Part shown: positions 1 to 8,541 of the stretch, one piece after another
Numbering within the stretch: the stretch's first letter is position 1
Layout: each line of letters opens with the position of its first letter
Assembly: GCF_036567905.1 (NCBI RefSeq)
Contig: NZ_DATCTO010000035.1
Coordinates: forward strand, 1 to 64,000
Reading direction: 5' to 3'
DNA from: Candidatus Binatus sp.
GTDB taxonomy: Bacteria; Desulfobacterota; Binatia; Binatales; Binataceae
Length of the DNA stretch: 64,000 nucleotides
Made by a program: the position numbers and the translations under genes
The notes under the pieces: model-generated
The model's database searches: none
Told to the model about the DNA's origin: nothing
The model's input: the letters and a program-made list of their open reading frames with translations, nothing else

Positions 1-350
1 CAACCAGCAAGCGGTGCACCAGCAACAGAACCAGGCGACTCGCAATCAGCAGGCCGCACGTCAGCAGCAGCAGGCTGCACGCGACCAGCAGAATCAGCAA
101 AATCGCAACCAGCAAGCGGTGCACCAGCAACAGAACCAGGCGACTCGCAATCAGCAGGCCGCACGCCAGCAACAGGCCGCGCATCAGCAGGCGACTCATC
201 AGCAGCAGTCGTCTCGCCAGCAGCAGGCGCGTCCGCAACAGGCCGCGCATCAGCAGGCGACTCATCAGCAGCAGTCGTCTCGCCAGCAGCAGGCGCGTCC
301 GCAGCAGGCCGCGCATCAGCAGGCGACTCATCAGCAGCAGTCGTCTCGCC
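1..350. repeat. In-frame tandem repeats (105-bp x2, 66-bp x3)
   Basis: The first 60 bases recur from 106, and a 66-bp unit containing gcatcagcaggcgactcatc recurs at 181, 247 and 313. Copies are nearly identical at the DNA level, so they arose recently or are being homogenised. Both periods are multiples of three and keep the protein frame. Confidence 0.85.
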
Positions 351-433
351 AACGGCCTGAACAGAACAAGCAAGCGAGTGCCGGCCACCAGGGCGGTGGG
401 CACCAGAGCGGAGTACGCGAAGCGAAGAAATAA
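1..433 (+). CDS. Gln-rich tandem-repeat protein, 3' part
   Basis: The reading frame is open to the left edge, so the true start lies outside the window; the GTG at 14 is only an internal candidate. About 140 residues are visible, almost entirely Q, H, A, R, N, S and T. Two copies of a 35-residue unit (105-bp period, starting at 1 and 106) are followed by three copies of a 22-residue unit (66-bp period, near 181, 247 and 313). The C-terminus is more ordinary and rich in G, H, Q and K. No catalytic motif or membrane segment is visible. Glutamine-rich repeats of this kind occur in secreted or surface low-complexity proteins, but no function can be assigned. The coding frame is kept through every repeat. 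Confidence 0.6.
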   Translation, partial: NQQAVHQQQNQATRNQQAARQQQQAARDQQNQQNRNQQAVHQQQNQATRNQQAARQQQAAHQQATHQQQSSRQQQARPQQAAHQQATHQQQSSRQQQARPQQAAHQQATHQQQSSRQRPEQNKQASAGHQGGGHQSGVREAKK

Positions 434-438
434 TCGCA

Positions 439-471
439 GAAGCGATACGGCCTGAGCAGGCGTATCGCTTC
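439..471 (+). terminator. Strong hairpin after the Gln-rich gene
   Basis: Perfect 11-bp inverted repeat (gaagcgatacg / cgtatcgcttc) with an 11-nt loop, starting six bases after the stop codon. It is well placed to end transcription or protect the mRNA end, but it lacks a clear T-tract. Confidence 0.45.
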
Positions 472-488
472 CGATACTCAGATCGAAT

Positions 489-518
489 GGCCTCGCCGGT
501 CCTTATGACGGCGAGGCC
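489..518. terminator. Second hairpin between convergent genes
   Basis: Perfect 10-bp inverted repeat (ggcctcgccg / cggcgaggcc) in the gap between the rightward Gln-rich gene and the leftward aldo/keto reductase. Its position fits a bidirectional terminator, but no T-run is present on either side. Confidence 0.4.
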
Positions 519-596
519 GCTTCATGTTAACTACAAATAGAGGATCGCCGACGCCGGTCCACTTATCGCGGCGATTGACCGGAGCAACCCTGTCGC

Positions 597-1538
597 TTAG
601 CGGCGGGTGAGCTTGTCGACTTCGGCCAGTTCCTCGGCGGACAATTTCCAATTTCCCGCCTTCACGTTCTGGGTGACCTGCTCGGGGCTGGTCGCGCCGG
701 AAATTACGCTGGAAACCTCCGGCTGCGACCCGAGCCATCCCACGGCCAGCTCGAGAATCGTGTGGTCGCGGCTGCTCGCGAATTTCTCGAGCCGTTCGAG
801 CGTCGCGAAGTTTTCGTCGGTGAGGGCCTGCTGCGCCATCCGTTGCACCAGAGAAAGCCGGGTGCCCTTTGGTGGCTCGGCGCCACGCCGGTATTTTCCG
901 GTCAGAAATCCACTAGCCAGTGGAAAGTAGGGCAGGATACCTACTCCGAACTGGCGGCATGCGGGGACGAGCTCGCGCTCGATGCGGCGGTCGAGCAAGT
1001 TGTACTGGTTTTGCGCGCAAATGTACGAGACAAGTCCGCGGCTGCGCGATATCCAGAGCGCATCGACGGTCTGCCACGCGGCGAAGTTACTACATCCGAT
1101 GTAGCGGACCTTGCCGGCGCGAACGAGATCGTTCAGCGCCTCGAGAGTTTCCTGTTGCGGCGTCTCCGCGTCCGGGGCGTGAATCTGATACAGATCGATA
1201 TAGTCAGTGCCCAGCCGTTTAAGGCTCGCCTCGGCGGCCGCGATGATGTAGCGGTACGACCCGCCGCGCAGGTAGGGACCGTCGCCCATCGCCATGCCGA
1301 ATTTGGTCGCGACGACGACCTCGCCACGGCGATCTCCGAGCGCCTTGCCGAGCAGCTCTTCGGAGCCGCCCCGATTGCCGTAGATGTCGGCGGTGTCGAA
1401 CAGCGTGATGCCGTCGTCGAGCGCCTGATGCACCACGGCGCGCGTCTGCTCCGCGTCGCATCGCATGCCAAAGTTGTTGCATCCCAGTCCGACGGCCGAA
1501 ACCTTGAGTCCCGAGTTGCCAAGCTTGCGATATTCCAC
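597..1538 (-). CDS. Aldo/keto reductase
   Basis: NADPH-dependent oxidoreductase of the aldo/keto reductase superfamily, about 313 aa. The catalytic tetrad is visible as Asp48 and Tyr53 (FDTADIYG), Lys79 (VATKFG) and His120 (YQIHAPD). The barrel C-terminus carries the usual cofactor-side ISGATSPEQV segment. I chose the GTG at 1538 because AAGGAG lies six bases upstream and the protein then begins at the canonical MEYRKLGNSGLKVS; the longer open frame upstream only overlaps the regulator gene antisense to good coding sequence. It lies 55 bp downstream of the kdp regulator on the same strand and may be read through from it, but no functional link to potassium uptake is evident. Substrate unknown. 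Confidence 0.9.
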   Translation of the reverse strand: MEYRKLGNSGLKVSAVGLGCNNFGMRCDAEQTRAVVHQALDDGITLFDTADIYGNRGGSEELLGKALGDRRGEVVVATKFGMAMGDGPYLRGGSYRYIIAAAEASLKRLGTDYIDLYQIHAPDAETPQQETLEALNDLVRAGKVRYIGCSNFAAWQTVDALWISRSRGLVSYICAQNQYNLLDRRIERELVPACRQFGVGILPYFPLASGFLTGKYRRGAEPPKGTRLSLVQRMAQQALTDENFATLERLEKFASSRDHTILELAVGWLGSQPEVSSVISGATSPEQVTQNVKAGNWKLSAEELAEVDKLTRR

Positions 1539-1593
1539 GATTGCTCCTTTCGGCGTGCGGCTTCGGCATCCCGCCAGCGACGGCCGCCTGCGA

Positions 1594-2925
1594 CTATTCA
1601 ATTCCGTAGCGCCGACGCTTGCGCCACAGCGTCGTGACGTTGATGCCGAGCGTGTCGGCGGCTTCTTCGAGCGTAGCACTGGCGCCGAGCACGCGCGCGA
1701 TGTGCTCGCGCTCGACCTCATCGAGGCTGGCAGCATTGGGGATGCCGCGGAGCGCCTCGGTCGAATCGTGAAACAGCGAATCGGGCAGGTCATCGGGCGC
1801 GATCGTGTCGCCGTGCATCAGGACGGTGCCGCGTTCGATCGCGTTGCGAAGTTCGCGCACATTTCCGGGCCATCGATAGCGCGTGAGCGCCGCGGTCGCT
1901 CCGGGTGAAAATGCCAGGCCGGGATGCGAATTGCGCACGGCGGCGACGTTCAGCAGCCACTGCGCGAGCGGCAGAATATCCTCGCGCCGTTCGCGCAACG
2001 GAGGCACGCGAAGCGTGATGACGTTGAGGCGGTAATAGAGATCCTCGCGAAAGTGATGCGCGGCGACTTCGGACTCGAGGTCGCGATTGGACGCCGCGAT
2101 TATTCGCGCATCGACGTGAATCGTGCGTTCGCCGCCGACGCGCTCGAAGTTCTGATCCTGCAGGAAGCGCAGGAACTTGGTCTGCAGGGTCGCCGTCAAG
2201 TCGGCAATCTCGTCGAGGAAAACCGTCCCGCCGTTGGCCGCCTCGAGCCGCCCGGGCTTGTCCTTGATCGCGCCGGTGAACGCGCCGCGGACGTGCCCGA
2301 ACAACTCACTCTCCAGAAGTTCTTCCGAGAGCGTGGTGCAATTGACGACGACGAACGGCTTGCCCTGGCGCGGGCTCCATCGATGGATCTGCCGCGCGAT
2401 AACGTTCTTGCCGGTGCCGCTCTCGCCGGTGAGCAGAATCGTCGCGTCGCTGGCGGCGGCCTGGCGGGCTGTTTCGAGCAGGCGTTGCATCGCGGGGCTG
2501 TGCGAGTCGAGCAGCGGCTGCTCGTCGATGGCGCTGCGCAGTGCGCGATTTTCCGCTTGAAGGACCCTGACCTGCAGCGCGCGATCGACGGTGTGCTGAA
2601 TCTGTTCGAGCGAAAACGGCTTGGTGACATAGTCGTACGCGCCGGACTTCATCGCCTCGACCGCATTTTCAACCGTCGCATAAGCGGTCATCAGAATTAC
2701 CAGGCACTCGGGTGCGCGCCGCTTGATCTCGCGGAGCAGTTCCAGCCCGCTCATCTCGGCCATTCGGTAGTCGGTCAGAACCAGGTCGCACTGCGTCTCG
2801 GCGAGGATGGCCACGGCCTGCGTGCCGTTCTCGGCCGCGCGAACCTCGTGGCCAAGCGACTCGAAAAACGAAACGAGACTTCGCCGGATATTGCGCTCGT
2901 CATCGACAATGAGCAGTTTGGCCAT
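1594..2925 (-). CDS. NtrC-family sigma54 response regulator of the kdp operon
   Basis: A 443-aa three-domain regulator. The receiver domain spans about 1-120 with the phosphoacceptor Asp52 in LVLTDYRM. An AAA+ domain follows with Walker A GESGTGKN at about 167 and the sigma54 contact motif GAFTGA at about 214, then a Fis-type helix-turn-helix at the end (EAADTLGINVTTLWRKR). It occupies the place of KdpE, which in characterised systems is an OmpR-type regulator working with sigma70; this protein is built to remodel sigma54 holoenzyme. Its ATG overlaps the TGA of the kinase gene by one base (TGATG), so the two are translationally coupled. The expected target is the sigma54 promoter at 10628-10643 ahead of the operon. 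Confidence 0.92.
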   Translation of the reverse strand: MAKLLIVDDERNIRRSLVSFFESLGHEVRAAENGTQAVAILAETQCDLVLTDYRMAEMSGLELLREIKRRAPECLVILMTAYATVENAVEAMKSGAYDYVTKPFSLEQIQHTVDRALQVRVLQAENRALRSAIDEQPLLDSHSPAMQRLLETARQAAASDATILLTGESGTGKNVIARQIHRWSPRQGKPFVVVNCTTLSEELLESELFGHVRGAFTGAIKDKPGRLEAANGGTVFLDEIADLTATLQTKFLRFLQDQNFERVGGERTIHVDARIIAASNRDLESEVAAHHFREDLYYRLNVITLRVPPLRERREDILPLAQWLLNVAAVRNSHPGLAFSPGATAALTRYRWPGNVRELRNAIERGTVLMHGDTIAPDDLPDSLFHDSTEALRGIPNAASLDEVEREHIARVLGASATLEEAADTLGINVTTLWRKRRRYGIE

Positions 2926-4712
2926 CAGATCCCCTGTGCGGCGGGAATTTCGACGATGAATCGCGAGCCGTGAGAGTTGGCGCTCTCGACGAAAATCCTG
3001 CCGCCATGGGCCTCGACAATTTCCTTGACGATCGACAGACCCAGCCCGGCCGATCCCTTTTCGAGCCCGTCGGAACCGTACTGCACGAAACGCTCGAAAA
3101 TATAGTTTTTCAGCTCGGGCGGAATTCCGGGCCCCGAGTCGGTGACTTCCAGCCGCGTGGCCTGCTTGGCGTCGAGCGTCGACACTTTGATAGTTCCTCC
3201 GGCCGGGGTGTAGCGCAGCGCGTTGCCGAGCAAGTTTGAAATCACCCACGAAAGCTTGACCGGGTCGCCGATAATCTCGGGCACCGATTCGATGTGCTCC
3301 TCGATCTCGACGTGCTTCTCGCGCGCCTGGATTGCGAAGCGCCTGGTCACGTCTGCCGTCAGCCGGGCAAGATCGAGACGCTTTTGCGCAACGGCGATCG
3401 CCGGTATCTCGCCGCGCGCGAGATTGAGCAGGTTGTCGGTAAGCTGACGCATCCGCGAGCATTCTTCGAGGATTACCTGCAGCAGTTCGCTGCTCTTCGG
3501 ATTTGTACCCGGCATATCGCGGCTCAGCAGCTCCGCCGACAGCGCCAGCGAGGTGAGCGGGGTCCTAAGTTCGTGCGACAGGGTGGCGACCAGGTTGGTG
3601 CGGGCGCGATCCTGATCGCGGAGGTACGTCACGTCCTGCAGAATCAGCAGCGTCCCAAGCGACTTGCCGACCGTATGATGAAGCGGGACGGACTTCAGCA
3701 CGTAGGAATGCTCGCGGCCGCGAACGTGAAGATCGATTTCAGTGCGCTGGCCCTCCGGCCCGGCCCTCTGCAGTGTGCGCAGCGCATCGCGAACGCGCAG
3801 GTAATGAGGATGGTTGCTGCTGAGATCGTCGAACGGGCTGCCGAGTGCGTCCTGAAGATCGACGCCGAGGATCAGCGACGCGATCTCATTTATGTGCGCA
3901 ACGATTCCTTCCGTGTCGATTAGCACGACCCCGTCTTCGAGGCTTTCGATGATCGCTTCGGTCTTGCTCTTTTCGTAAACCAGCCGCTCGACGTTGAGCT
4001 TGTCGTACTGCTCGAGTCGCTCCGCCATCTGGTTGAATTCGCGCGCGACCGCTTCGAGCTCGGCCAGCGGCTGGGGGCCAAGCCGCACCTGCGACTTGCG
4101 CTGACTGATTCCGCGCAGCCGCTCGGCGAGTTCCGTCAGCGGCTTTGACAGCCGCCATCCGAGAGCCCACGAGATCGCGGCGCCCACCAGCAGCACCAGC
4201 GCAAGCCCGCCGGCGAATTCGTACGCCAGCCGCCGGCCCAGCTTTACCGAGCGGCTGTCCGCGCGGAACATGGCGGCCTTGTTCATCGCGATCAGATCGT
4301 CGAGGCGGCCGCTCAATTCGGCAAATTCGCGATCGTGAAACGTGCCGGGCGGCGCGGCGGCGATGCCGGCGAACAAATGGTTGCCGCGCCGGGCGATATC
4401 GGCAGCGAGTTCCGGCTCGCCAACTTCAGTAAAGTCGTGATTCTCGACGTCGATCCACTGCAGAAAATTTTGCCGCGCCCCGGGCAGAACGTCCTTGGCG
4501 CGGCCGTCGTGCTCGGCGACCTGAAGCGTCGTGAGCGCGGCGTGCATGTTCTGTGCGGCCTCGATGCTGATGTAGTTGCGATAGAGGGTCTCGCGGATTG
4601 CGCCGCCAAGCGAATAGACCCGCGGCAGCGTGTACAGTCCCAGCACAACGACCAATGCCAGCAGCAGCAAGGTACCGTTGCGAATTTGGCGTTGCAGCGA
4701 CGGCGCGCTCAT
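2925..4712 (-). CDS. Membrane sensor histidine kinase (HAMP-PAS-HisKA-HATPase)
   Basis: About 595 aa. Two membrane segments (about 14-34 and 168-190) enclose a helical periplasmic domain rich in charged residues. A HAMP linker, a PAS domain (ESLEDGVVLIDTEG), a HisKA dimerisation helix with the phosphoacceptor His in ATLSHELRTPLTS (about residue 378) and an ATPase domain with N and G boxes (NLLGNALRYTP, DSGPGIPPE, GSAGLGLSIV) follow. The start at 4712 overlaps the short kdpD stop by four bases (ATGA). It supplies the kinase that the truncated KdpD next door lacks, so the potassium sensor seems to be split over two proteins. The periplasmic domain is unlike the four-helix KdpD membrane region. 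Confidence 0.9.
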   Translation of the reverse strand: MSAPSLQRQIRNGTLLLLALVVVLGLYTLPRVYSLGGAIRETLYRNYISIEAAQNMHAALTTLQVAEHDGRAKDVLPGARQNFLQWIDVENHDFTEVGEPELAADIARRGNHLFAGIAAAPPGTFHDREFAELSGRLDDLIAMNKAAMFRADSRSVKLGRRLAYEFAGGLALVLLVGAAISWALGWRLSKPLTELAERLRGISQRKSQVRLGPQPLAELEAVAREFNQMAERLEQYDKLNVERLVYEKSKTEAIIESLEDGVVLIDTEGIVAHINEIASLILGVDLQDALGSPFDDLSSNHPHYLRVRDALRTLQRAGPEGQRTEIDLHVRGREHSYVLKSVPLHHTVGKSLGTLLILQDVTYLRDQDRARTNLVATLSHELRTPLTSLALSAELLSRDMPGTNPKSSELLQVILEECSRMRQLTDNLLNLARGEIPAIAVAQKRLDLARLTADVTRRFAIQAREKHVEIEEHIESVPEIIGDPVKLSWVISNLLGNALRYTPAGGTIKVSTLDAKQATRLEVTDSGPGIPPELKNYIFERFVQYGSDGLEKGSAGLGLSIVKEIVEAHGGRIFVESANSHGSRFIVEIPAAQGI

Positions 4713-5869
4713 CGCGATTCCTCCCGTTCGTCGGTCGCGACGATTTCCACGTCTAGGTCCCGTGCGTCCGCAGCCAGCCGCGCCGGCACGTCGCCCTTGA
4801 GCCACCGCCGCCATCGCGGCTGATGAGTCCGGCCGACGATTAGCTTCGTCACCCCCTTGTCGTGCGCGAAGTCGATCAACGCCTTGACCACATCGTCCGA
4901 CTTCAGCCACACGGTTTCGGCGCCAAGGTCGCTGGCGACATTGATGTTGTTGAGCAGCGCGACGAAATCGCTGGTGCCGATATTTTTCACCGACTCGGCG
5001 GGCGTCTCGATGTGCACGGCGAACCATTCGGCGTTGAGCTGTCCGGCGATGCGCGAAGCCTTGCGCAGCAGCTGTCCGGTGTCGGCGGCGTTGGACGAGA
5101 TTCCAACCATGATTCGCTCGATCACGTTCGCGTGGCGGCCTCCCTCGCGCTTGAGCGACTCGCGGTCGAGGCGCTGGCGGTCCAGGCTGCGCGCGACCTC
5201 GCGCAGCGCCAGTTCACGGAGCGAGGCAAGATTGCTCGGCTTGAAAAAATTCTTCAGCGCCTGTTCGATCTGCGCTTGCGGGTAAATCTTCCCCTCGCGC
5301 AGTCGTTCGCGCAGCGCTTCCACCGGCACATCGATGTTAACGATTTGATCGGCCCGCGCCAGCATCGAATCGGGCACCGTCTCGCGCACGTCGATGCCGG
5401 TGATGCGCCGCATCAGCGCGTTGAGACTTTCGACGTGCTGGATGTTCATCGCGGTAATCACGTCGATGCCGGTAGCGACGATCTGCTCGACGTCCTGGTA
5501 GCGCTTTTCGTGGCGCGAGCCGGGGGCGTTGGTATGCGCAAGCTCATCTACGATTACAACCTCGGGCTTGCGCGCGATGATCGCATCGACGTCCATCTCT
5601 TCGAGCGTAACTTCGCGGTACGAAATCTTGCGGCGCGCGACCACCTCGAGGTTGCCAATCCGCTCTTCCGTCTCGCGGCGGTGATGCGTTTCAATGAAGC
5701 CAAGCACGACATCCACTCCCCGATCGCGGAGCTGATGCGCCTCCTCGAGCATCCTGTATGTTTTGCCTACACCCGCGGCGGCGCCGATATATACTTTGAG
5801 CCGTCCCCGTTGAGTTTGGGGCACAAGATCGAGAAAGGCCTCGGGCTCAGGCCGTTTTTCATCGTCCAT
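4709..5869 (-). CDS. kdpD: Short KdpD: sensor and USP domains only
   Basis: About 386 aa against roughly 890 for full-length KdpD. The N-terminal KdpD sensor domain is intact, with the Walker-type GAAAGVGKTYRM near residue 30, IETHHRRETE and VDELAHTNAPGSRHEKRYQDVE. A universal-stress-protein domain follows from about residue 250 (IMVGISS, KLIVGRTHQPRW). The four transmembrane helices, HisKA and ATPase domains of classical KdpD are absent, and the gene ends naturally with ATGA coupling to a separate membrane kinase. It starts directly after the kdpC stop codon. Short KdpD proteins are known in some cyanobacteria and Deinococcus; here it probably signals to the adjacent kinase by contact. Confidence 0.92.
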   Translation of the reverse strand: MDDEKRPEPEAFLDLVPQTQRGRLKVYIGAAAGVGKTYRMLEEAHQLRDRGVDVVLGFIETHHRRETEERIGNLEVVARRKISYREVTLEEMDVDAIIARKPEVVIVDELAHTNAPGSRHEKRYQDVEQIVATGIDVITAMNIQHVESLNALMRRITGIDVRETVPDSMLARADQIVNIDVPVEALRERLREGKIYPQAQIEQALKNFFKPSNLASLRELALREVARSLDRQRLDRESLKREGGRHANVIERIMVGISSNAADTGQLLRKASRIAGQLNAEWFAVHIETPAESVKNIGTSDFVALLNNINVASDLGAETVWLKSDDVVKALIDFAHDKGVTKLIVGRTHQPRWRRWLKGDVPARLAADARDLDVEIVATDEREESR

Positions 5870-6472
5870 TCAAGTCCCGGGAGTTGTTCCGCCACGACTT
5901 CCCGCGGCGCGATCGAGGGCCAGGTTCAGCAGCAGCACGTTTACGCCGGGCTCGCCGAAGATTCCCGCAAATCGCGGCCGCGTGTTCTCGGCAACCAACT
6001 GCCGCACGTGATCTTCGCTTATGCCGCGCGCGTGGGCAACCCGTGCCACCTGGAGGCCGGCGGCGGCCGGACTTATCTCGGGATCGAGGCCGCTGCCTGA
6101 AGCCGTCACAATGTCCACTGGAACCTGGCGCGGATTGCTGGCGGGATTGCTCTCGATGAAGTTCTTCAGCCGCAACTTGACCGCGTCGATCAGCGCCTTG
6201 TTGGTGGGCCCGAGATTCGAGCCGCTCGAGTTGGCGGCGTCGTAGCCCTTGTCACCCGCGGCGGAAGGCCGGCTCTGAAAATAGCGCGCCGACGAAAAAT
6301 TCTGCCCGATGAGGCTGGAGCCGACAACCTGGTTGCCCGCAACGACCAGGCTACCGCCCGCCTGGGTCGGAAAAATCGTCTGCGCAATGCCCCATACCGC
6401 CAGAGGATAGACGATGCCGGTGAGCACGGTGAGCAGGGCGGTTACGGCGAGTGCGGTTATGAAGTTTCGCAC
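5870..6472 (-). CDS. kdpC: K+-transporting ATPase subunit C
   Basis: About 200 aa. KdpC is the single-span periplasmic subunit of the high-affinity KdpFABC potassium pump that stabilises and boosts the KdpB ATPase. A single N-terminal transmembrane helix (ITALAVTALLTVLTGIVYPLAV) is followed by typical motifs: GSSLIGQNF, YFQSRPSAAG, DPEISPAAAGLQVARVA and the C-terminal NVLLLNLALD. Its length agrees with the family. It lies ten bases downstream of kdpB and abuts kdpD. Confidence 0.95.
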   Translation of the reverse strand: MRNFITALAVTALLTVLTGIVYPLAVWGIAQTIFPTQAGGSLVVAGNQVVGSSLIGQNFSSARYFQSRPSAAGDKGYDAANSSGSNLGPTNKALIDAVKLRLKNFIESNPASNPRQVPVDIVTASGSGLDPEISPAAAGLQVARVAHARGISEDHVRQLVAENTRPRFAGIFGEPGVNVLLLNLALDRAAGSRGGTTPGT

Positions 6473-6482
6473 GGATTTGACC

Positions 6483-8525
6483 TCAGGCGAGATGGAGCGC
6501 CGTGATTACGATGTCGATGGCCTTGATGCCGATGAACGGAATAATCACGCCGCCGCCGCCGTAGATGAAAAGATTGCGGGTTAGAATCGCGGCCGCGCCC
6601 ACCGGACGGTAGCGCACGCCGCGCAGCGCCAGCGGTATCAACGCGATTATGATCAGCGCGTTGAAAATTACCGCCGACAGAATCGCGCTCTGCGGCGTCG
6701 CCAGATGCATCACGTTGAGCCGCTGCAGCTCCGGATATTCCACGATGAACAGCGCCGGAATGATCGCGAAGTACTTGGCGACGTCGTTGGCAATCGAAAA
6801 CGTCGTCAAGGAGCCGCGCGTCATCAGCAGTTGCTTGCCGATCTCGACGACTTCCATCACCTTGGTCGGATTCGAGTCGAGGTCGATCATGTTGCCGGCC
6901 TCGCGCGCGGCCTGGGTGCCCGCGTTCATCGCGATCCCGACGTCGGCCTGCGCGAGCGCGGGCGCGTCGTTGGTGCCGTCGCCGATCATGGCCACCAATT
7001 TGCCCTGGTTCTGCTCCTCGCGAATCAGCCGCAGCTTGGTTTCGGGAGTGGCCTCGGCCAGGAAGTCGTCCACCCCCGATTCCTTGGCAATCGCCGCCGC
7101 GGTCAGCGGGTTGTCGCCGGTAATCATGACGGTGCGCAAGCCCATCGCACGCAGCCGCTCGAAGCGCTCGCGGATTCCTTCCTTGACCATGTCTTTGAGA
7201 TGAATCACGCCAAGCGCCTTCGACGCGTCCGCGACGACCAACGGAGTCCCACCGCTGCGCGCGATCCGCTCGACGATTGCCTTCAAGTCCGGCGGCGGCG
7301 TGCCGCGATTATCCTGGACGAAATGTACGATCTGTTCGGCAGCGCCCTTGCGGATTCGCCGCCCGCCGATGTCGACGCCGCTCATCCTGGTCTGCGCGGA
7401 AAACGGTATGAAGGTGGCGCCGACCTCGCCGAGTTCACGGCCGCGCAAGTTGTATTCGCGCTTGGCCAGCACGACGATCGAGCGTCCTTCGGGGGTCTCG
7501 TCGGCAAGCGACGCGAGTTGCGCGGCCTCGGCGAGTTCGCGCGTTTCCACGCCCTGCACCGGGATGAACTCCGCCGCCATCCTGTTTCCGAGCGTGATGG
7601 TTCCGGTCTTGTCGAGCAGCAGAGTATCGACGTCGCCGGCGGCTTCAACCGAGCGGCCCGACATCGCCAGAACGTTGTGCTGCACCAGCCGATCCATCCC
7701 CGCGATTCCGATCGCCGAGAGCAATCCGCCGATGGTCGTCGGAATCAGGCATACCAGCAGCGCCACCAGCACCGGCAGCGCCAGCCGCGTGCCGCCATAC
7801 AGCCCGAACGGGTACAGCGTAACAATGACGAGCAGGAAAACGATCGTGAGGCCGGACAGCAGTATGCTGAGTGCAATTTCGTTGGGCGTCTTCTGACGCT
7901 GCGCACCCTCGACCAGCGCGATCATGCGGTCCAGGAAGGTCTCGCCCGGGTTGGCGGTGATCTTCACCTTGATCCAGTCGGAGATCACGGTGGTCCCGCC
8001 CGTTACGCCGCTGCGATCGCCGCCGCTTTCGCGAATCACGGGCGCGGATTCGCCGGTGATGGCGGCCTCGTTAACCGCGGCGATGCCCTCGATAACTTCG
8101 CCGTCGCCCGGAATGACGTCGCCGGCGGCGACCATTACGATGTCGCCGCGCCGGAGCTGCGCGGCCGGCACGAGTTTCGTCTGGCCGCCTTCGATGACCA
8201 ATTTGGCCTGGGTTTCGGTCCGAGTCTTGCGCAGGTTATCGGCCTGCGCCTTGCCGCGGCCTTCCGCCATTGCCTCGGCGAAATTTGCGAACAGCACGGT
8301 GAACCACAGCCAGAGCGCGATTTGAAATTCGAACCCGGCCAGCGCCATCCGATGAGCCAGCGTGTCGCCAGCCAGCGTGAACATCACCAGCACGCTGGTG
8401 ACCTCGACCACGAACATCACCGGATTCCTGATCATCAGGCGCGGGTCGAGCTTGACGAACGATTCGATCGCCGCGCGCGAGACGATTTCGCGATTCCAAA
8501 GTGCGGGAGCCTTGCGATCACTCAT
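6483..8525 (-). CDS. kdpB: K+-transporting P-type ATPase subunit B
   Basis: About 680 aa, the catalytic P-type ATPase subunit of KdpFABC. Visible motifs are the A-domain TGESAPV, the phosphorylation site DKTGT (around residue 305), the nucleotide-binding [11 protein letters not shown] segment, and the hinge motifs [14 protein letters not shown] and [19 protein letters not shown]. Transmembrane helices sit at the N-terminus, around the A-domain and at the C-terminus as in the family. ATP hydrolysis here drives K+ movement through KdpA. A 16-base gap separates it from kdpA. Confidence 0.97.
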   Translation of the reverse strand: MSDRKAPALWNREIVSRAAIESFVKLDPRLMIRNPVMFVVEVTSVLVMFTLAGDTLAHRMALAGFEFQIALWLWFTVLFANFAEAMAEGRGKAQADNLRKTRTETQAKLVIEGGQTKLVPAAQLRRGDIVMVAAGDVIPGDGEVIEGIAAVNEAAITGESAPVIRESGGDRSGVTGGTTVISDWIKVKITANPGETFLDRMIALVEGAQRQKTPNEIALSILLSGLTIVFLLVIVTLYPFGLYGGTRLALPVLVALLVCLIPTTIGGLLSAIGIAGMDRLVQHNVLAMSGRSVEAAGDVDTLLLDKTGTITLGNRMAAEFIPVQGVETRELAEAAQLASLADETPEGRSIVVLAKREYNLRGRELGEVGATFIPFSAQTRMSGVDIGGRRIRKGAAEQIVHFVQDNRGTPPPDLKAIVERIARSGGTPLVVADASKALGVIHLKDMVKEGIRERFERLRAMGLRTVMITGDNPLTAAAIAKESGVDDFLAEATPETKLRLIREEQNQGKLVAMIGDGTNDAPALAQADVGIAMNAGTQAAREAGNMIDLDSNPTKVMEVVEIGKQLLMTRGSLTTFSIANDVAKYFAIIPALFIVEYPELQRLNVMHLATPQSAILSAVIFNALIIIALIPLALRGVRYRPVGAAAILTRNLFIYGGGGVIIPFIGIKAIDIVITALHLA

Positions 8526-8541
8526 GGTTGAAACACCGGAC

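Noticed and set aside
1..350. CRISPR-like array
   Set aside because: The repeats are contiguous, in frame and have no unique spacers; they encode a low-complexity protein.
597..1793. Long minus-strand frame of 398 codons containing the aldo/keto reductase
   Set aside because: The first 85 codons overlap the end of the sigma54 regulator and show no family similarity; the GTG at 1538 with AAGGAG gives the correct protein.
6705..8531. 608-codon plus-strand frame opposite kdpB
   Set aside because: Antisense shadow of kdpB, rich in His, Arg and Gln as expected from reversed GC-rich codons.
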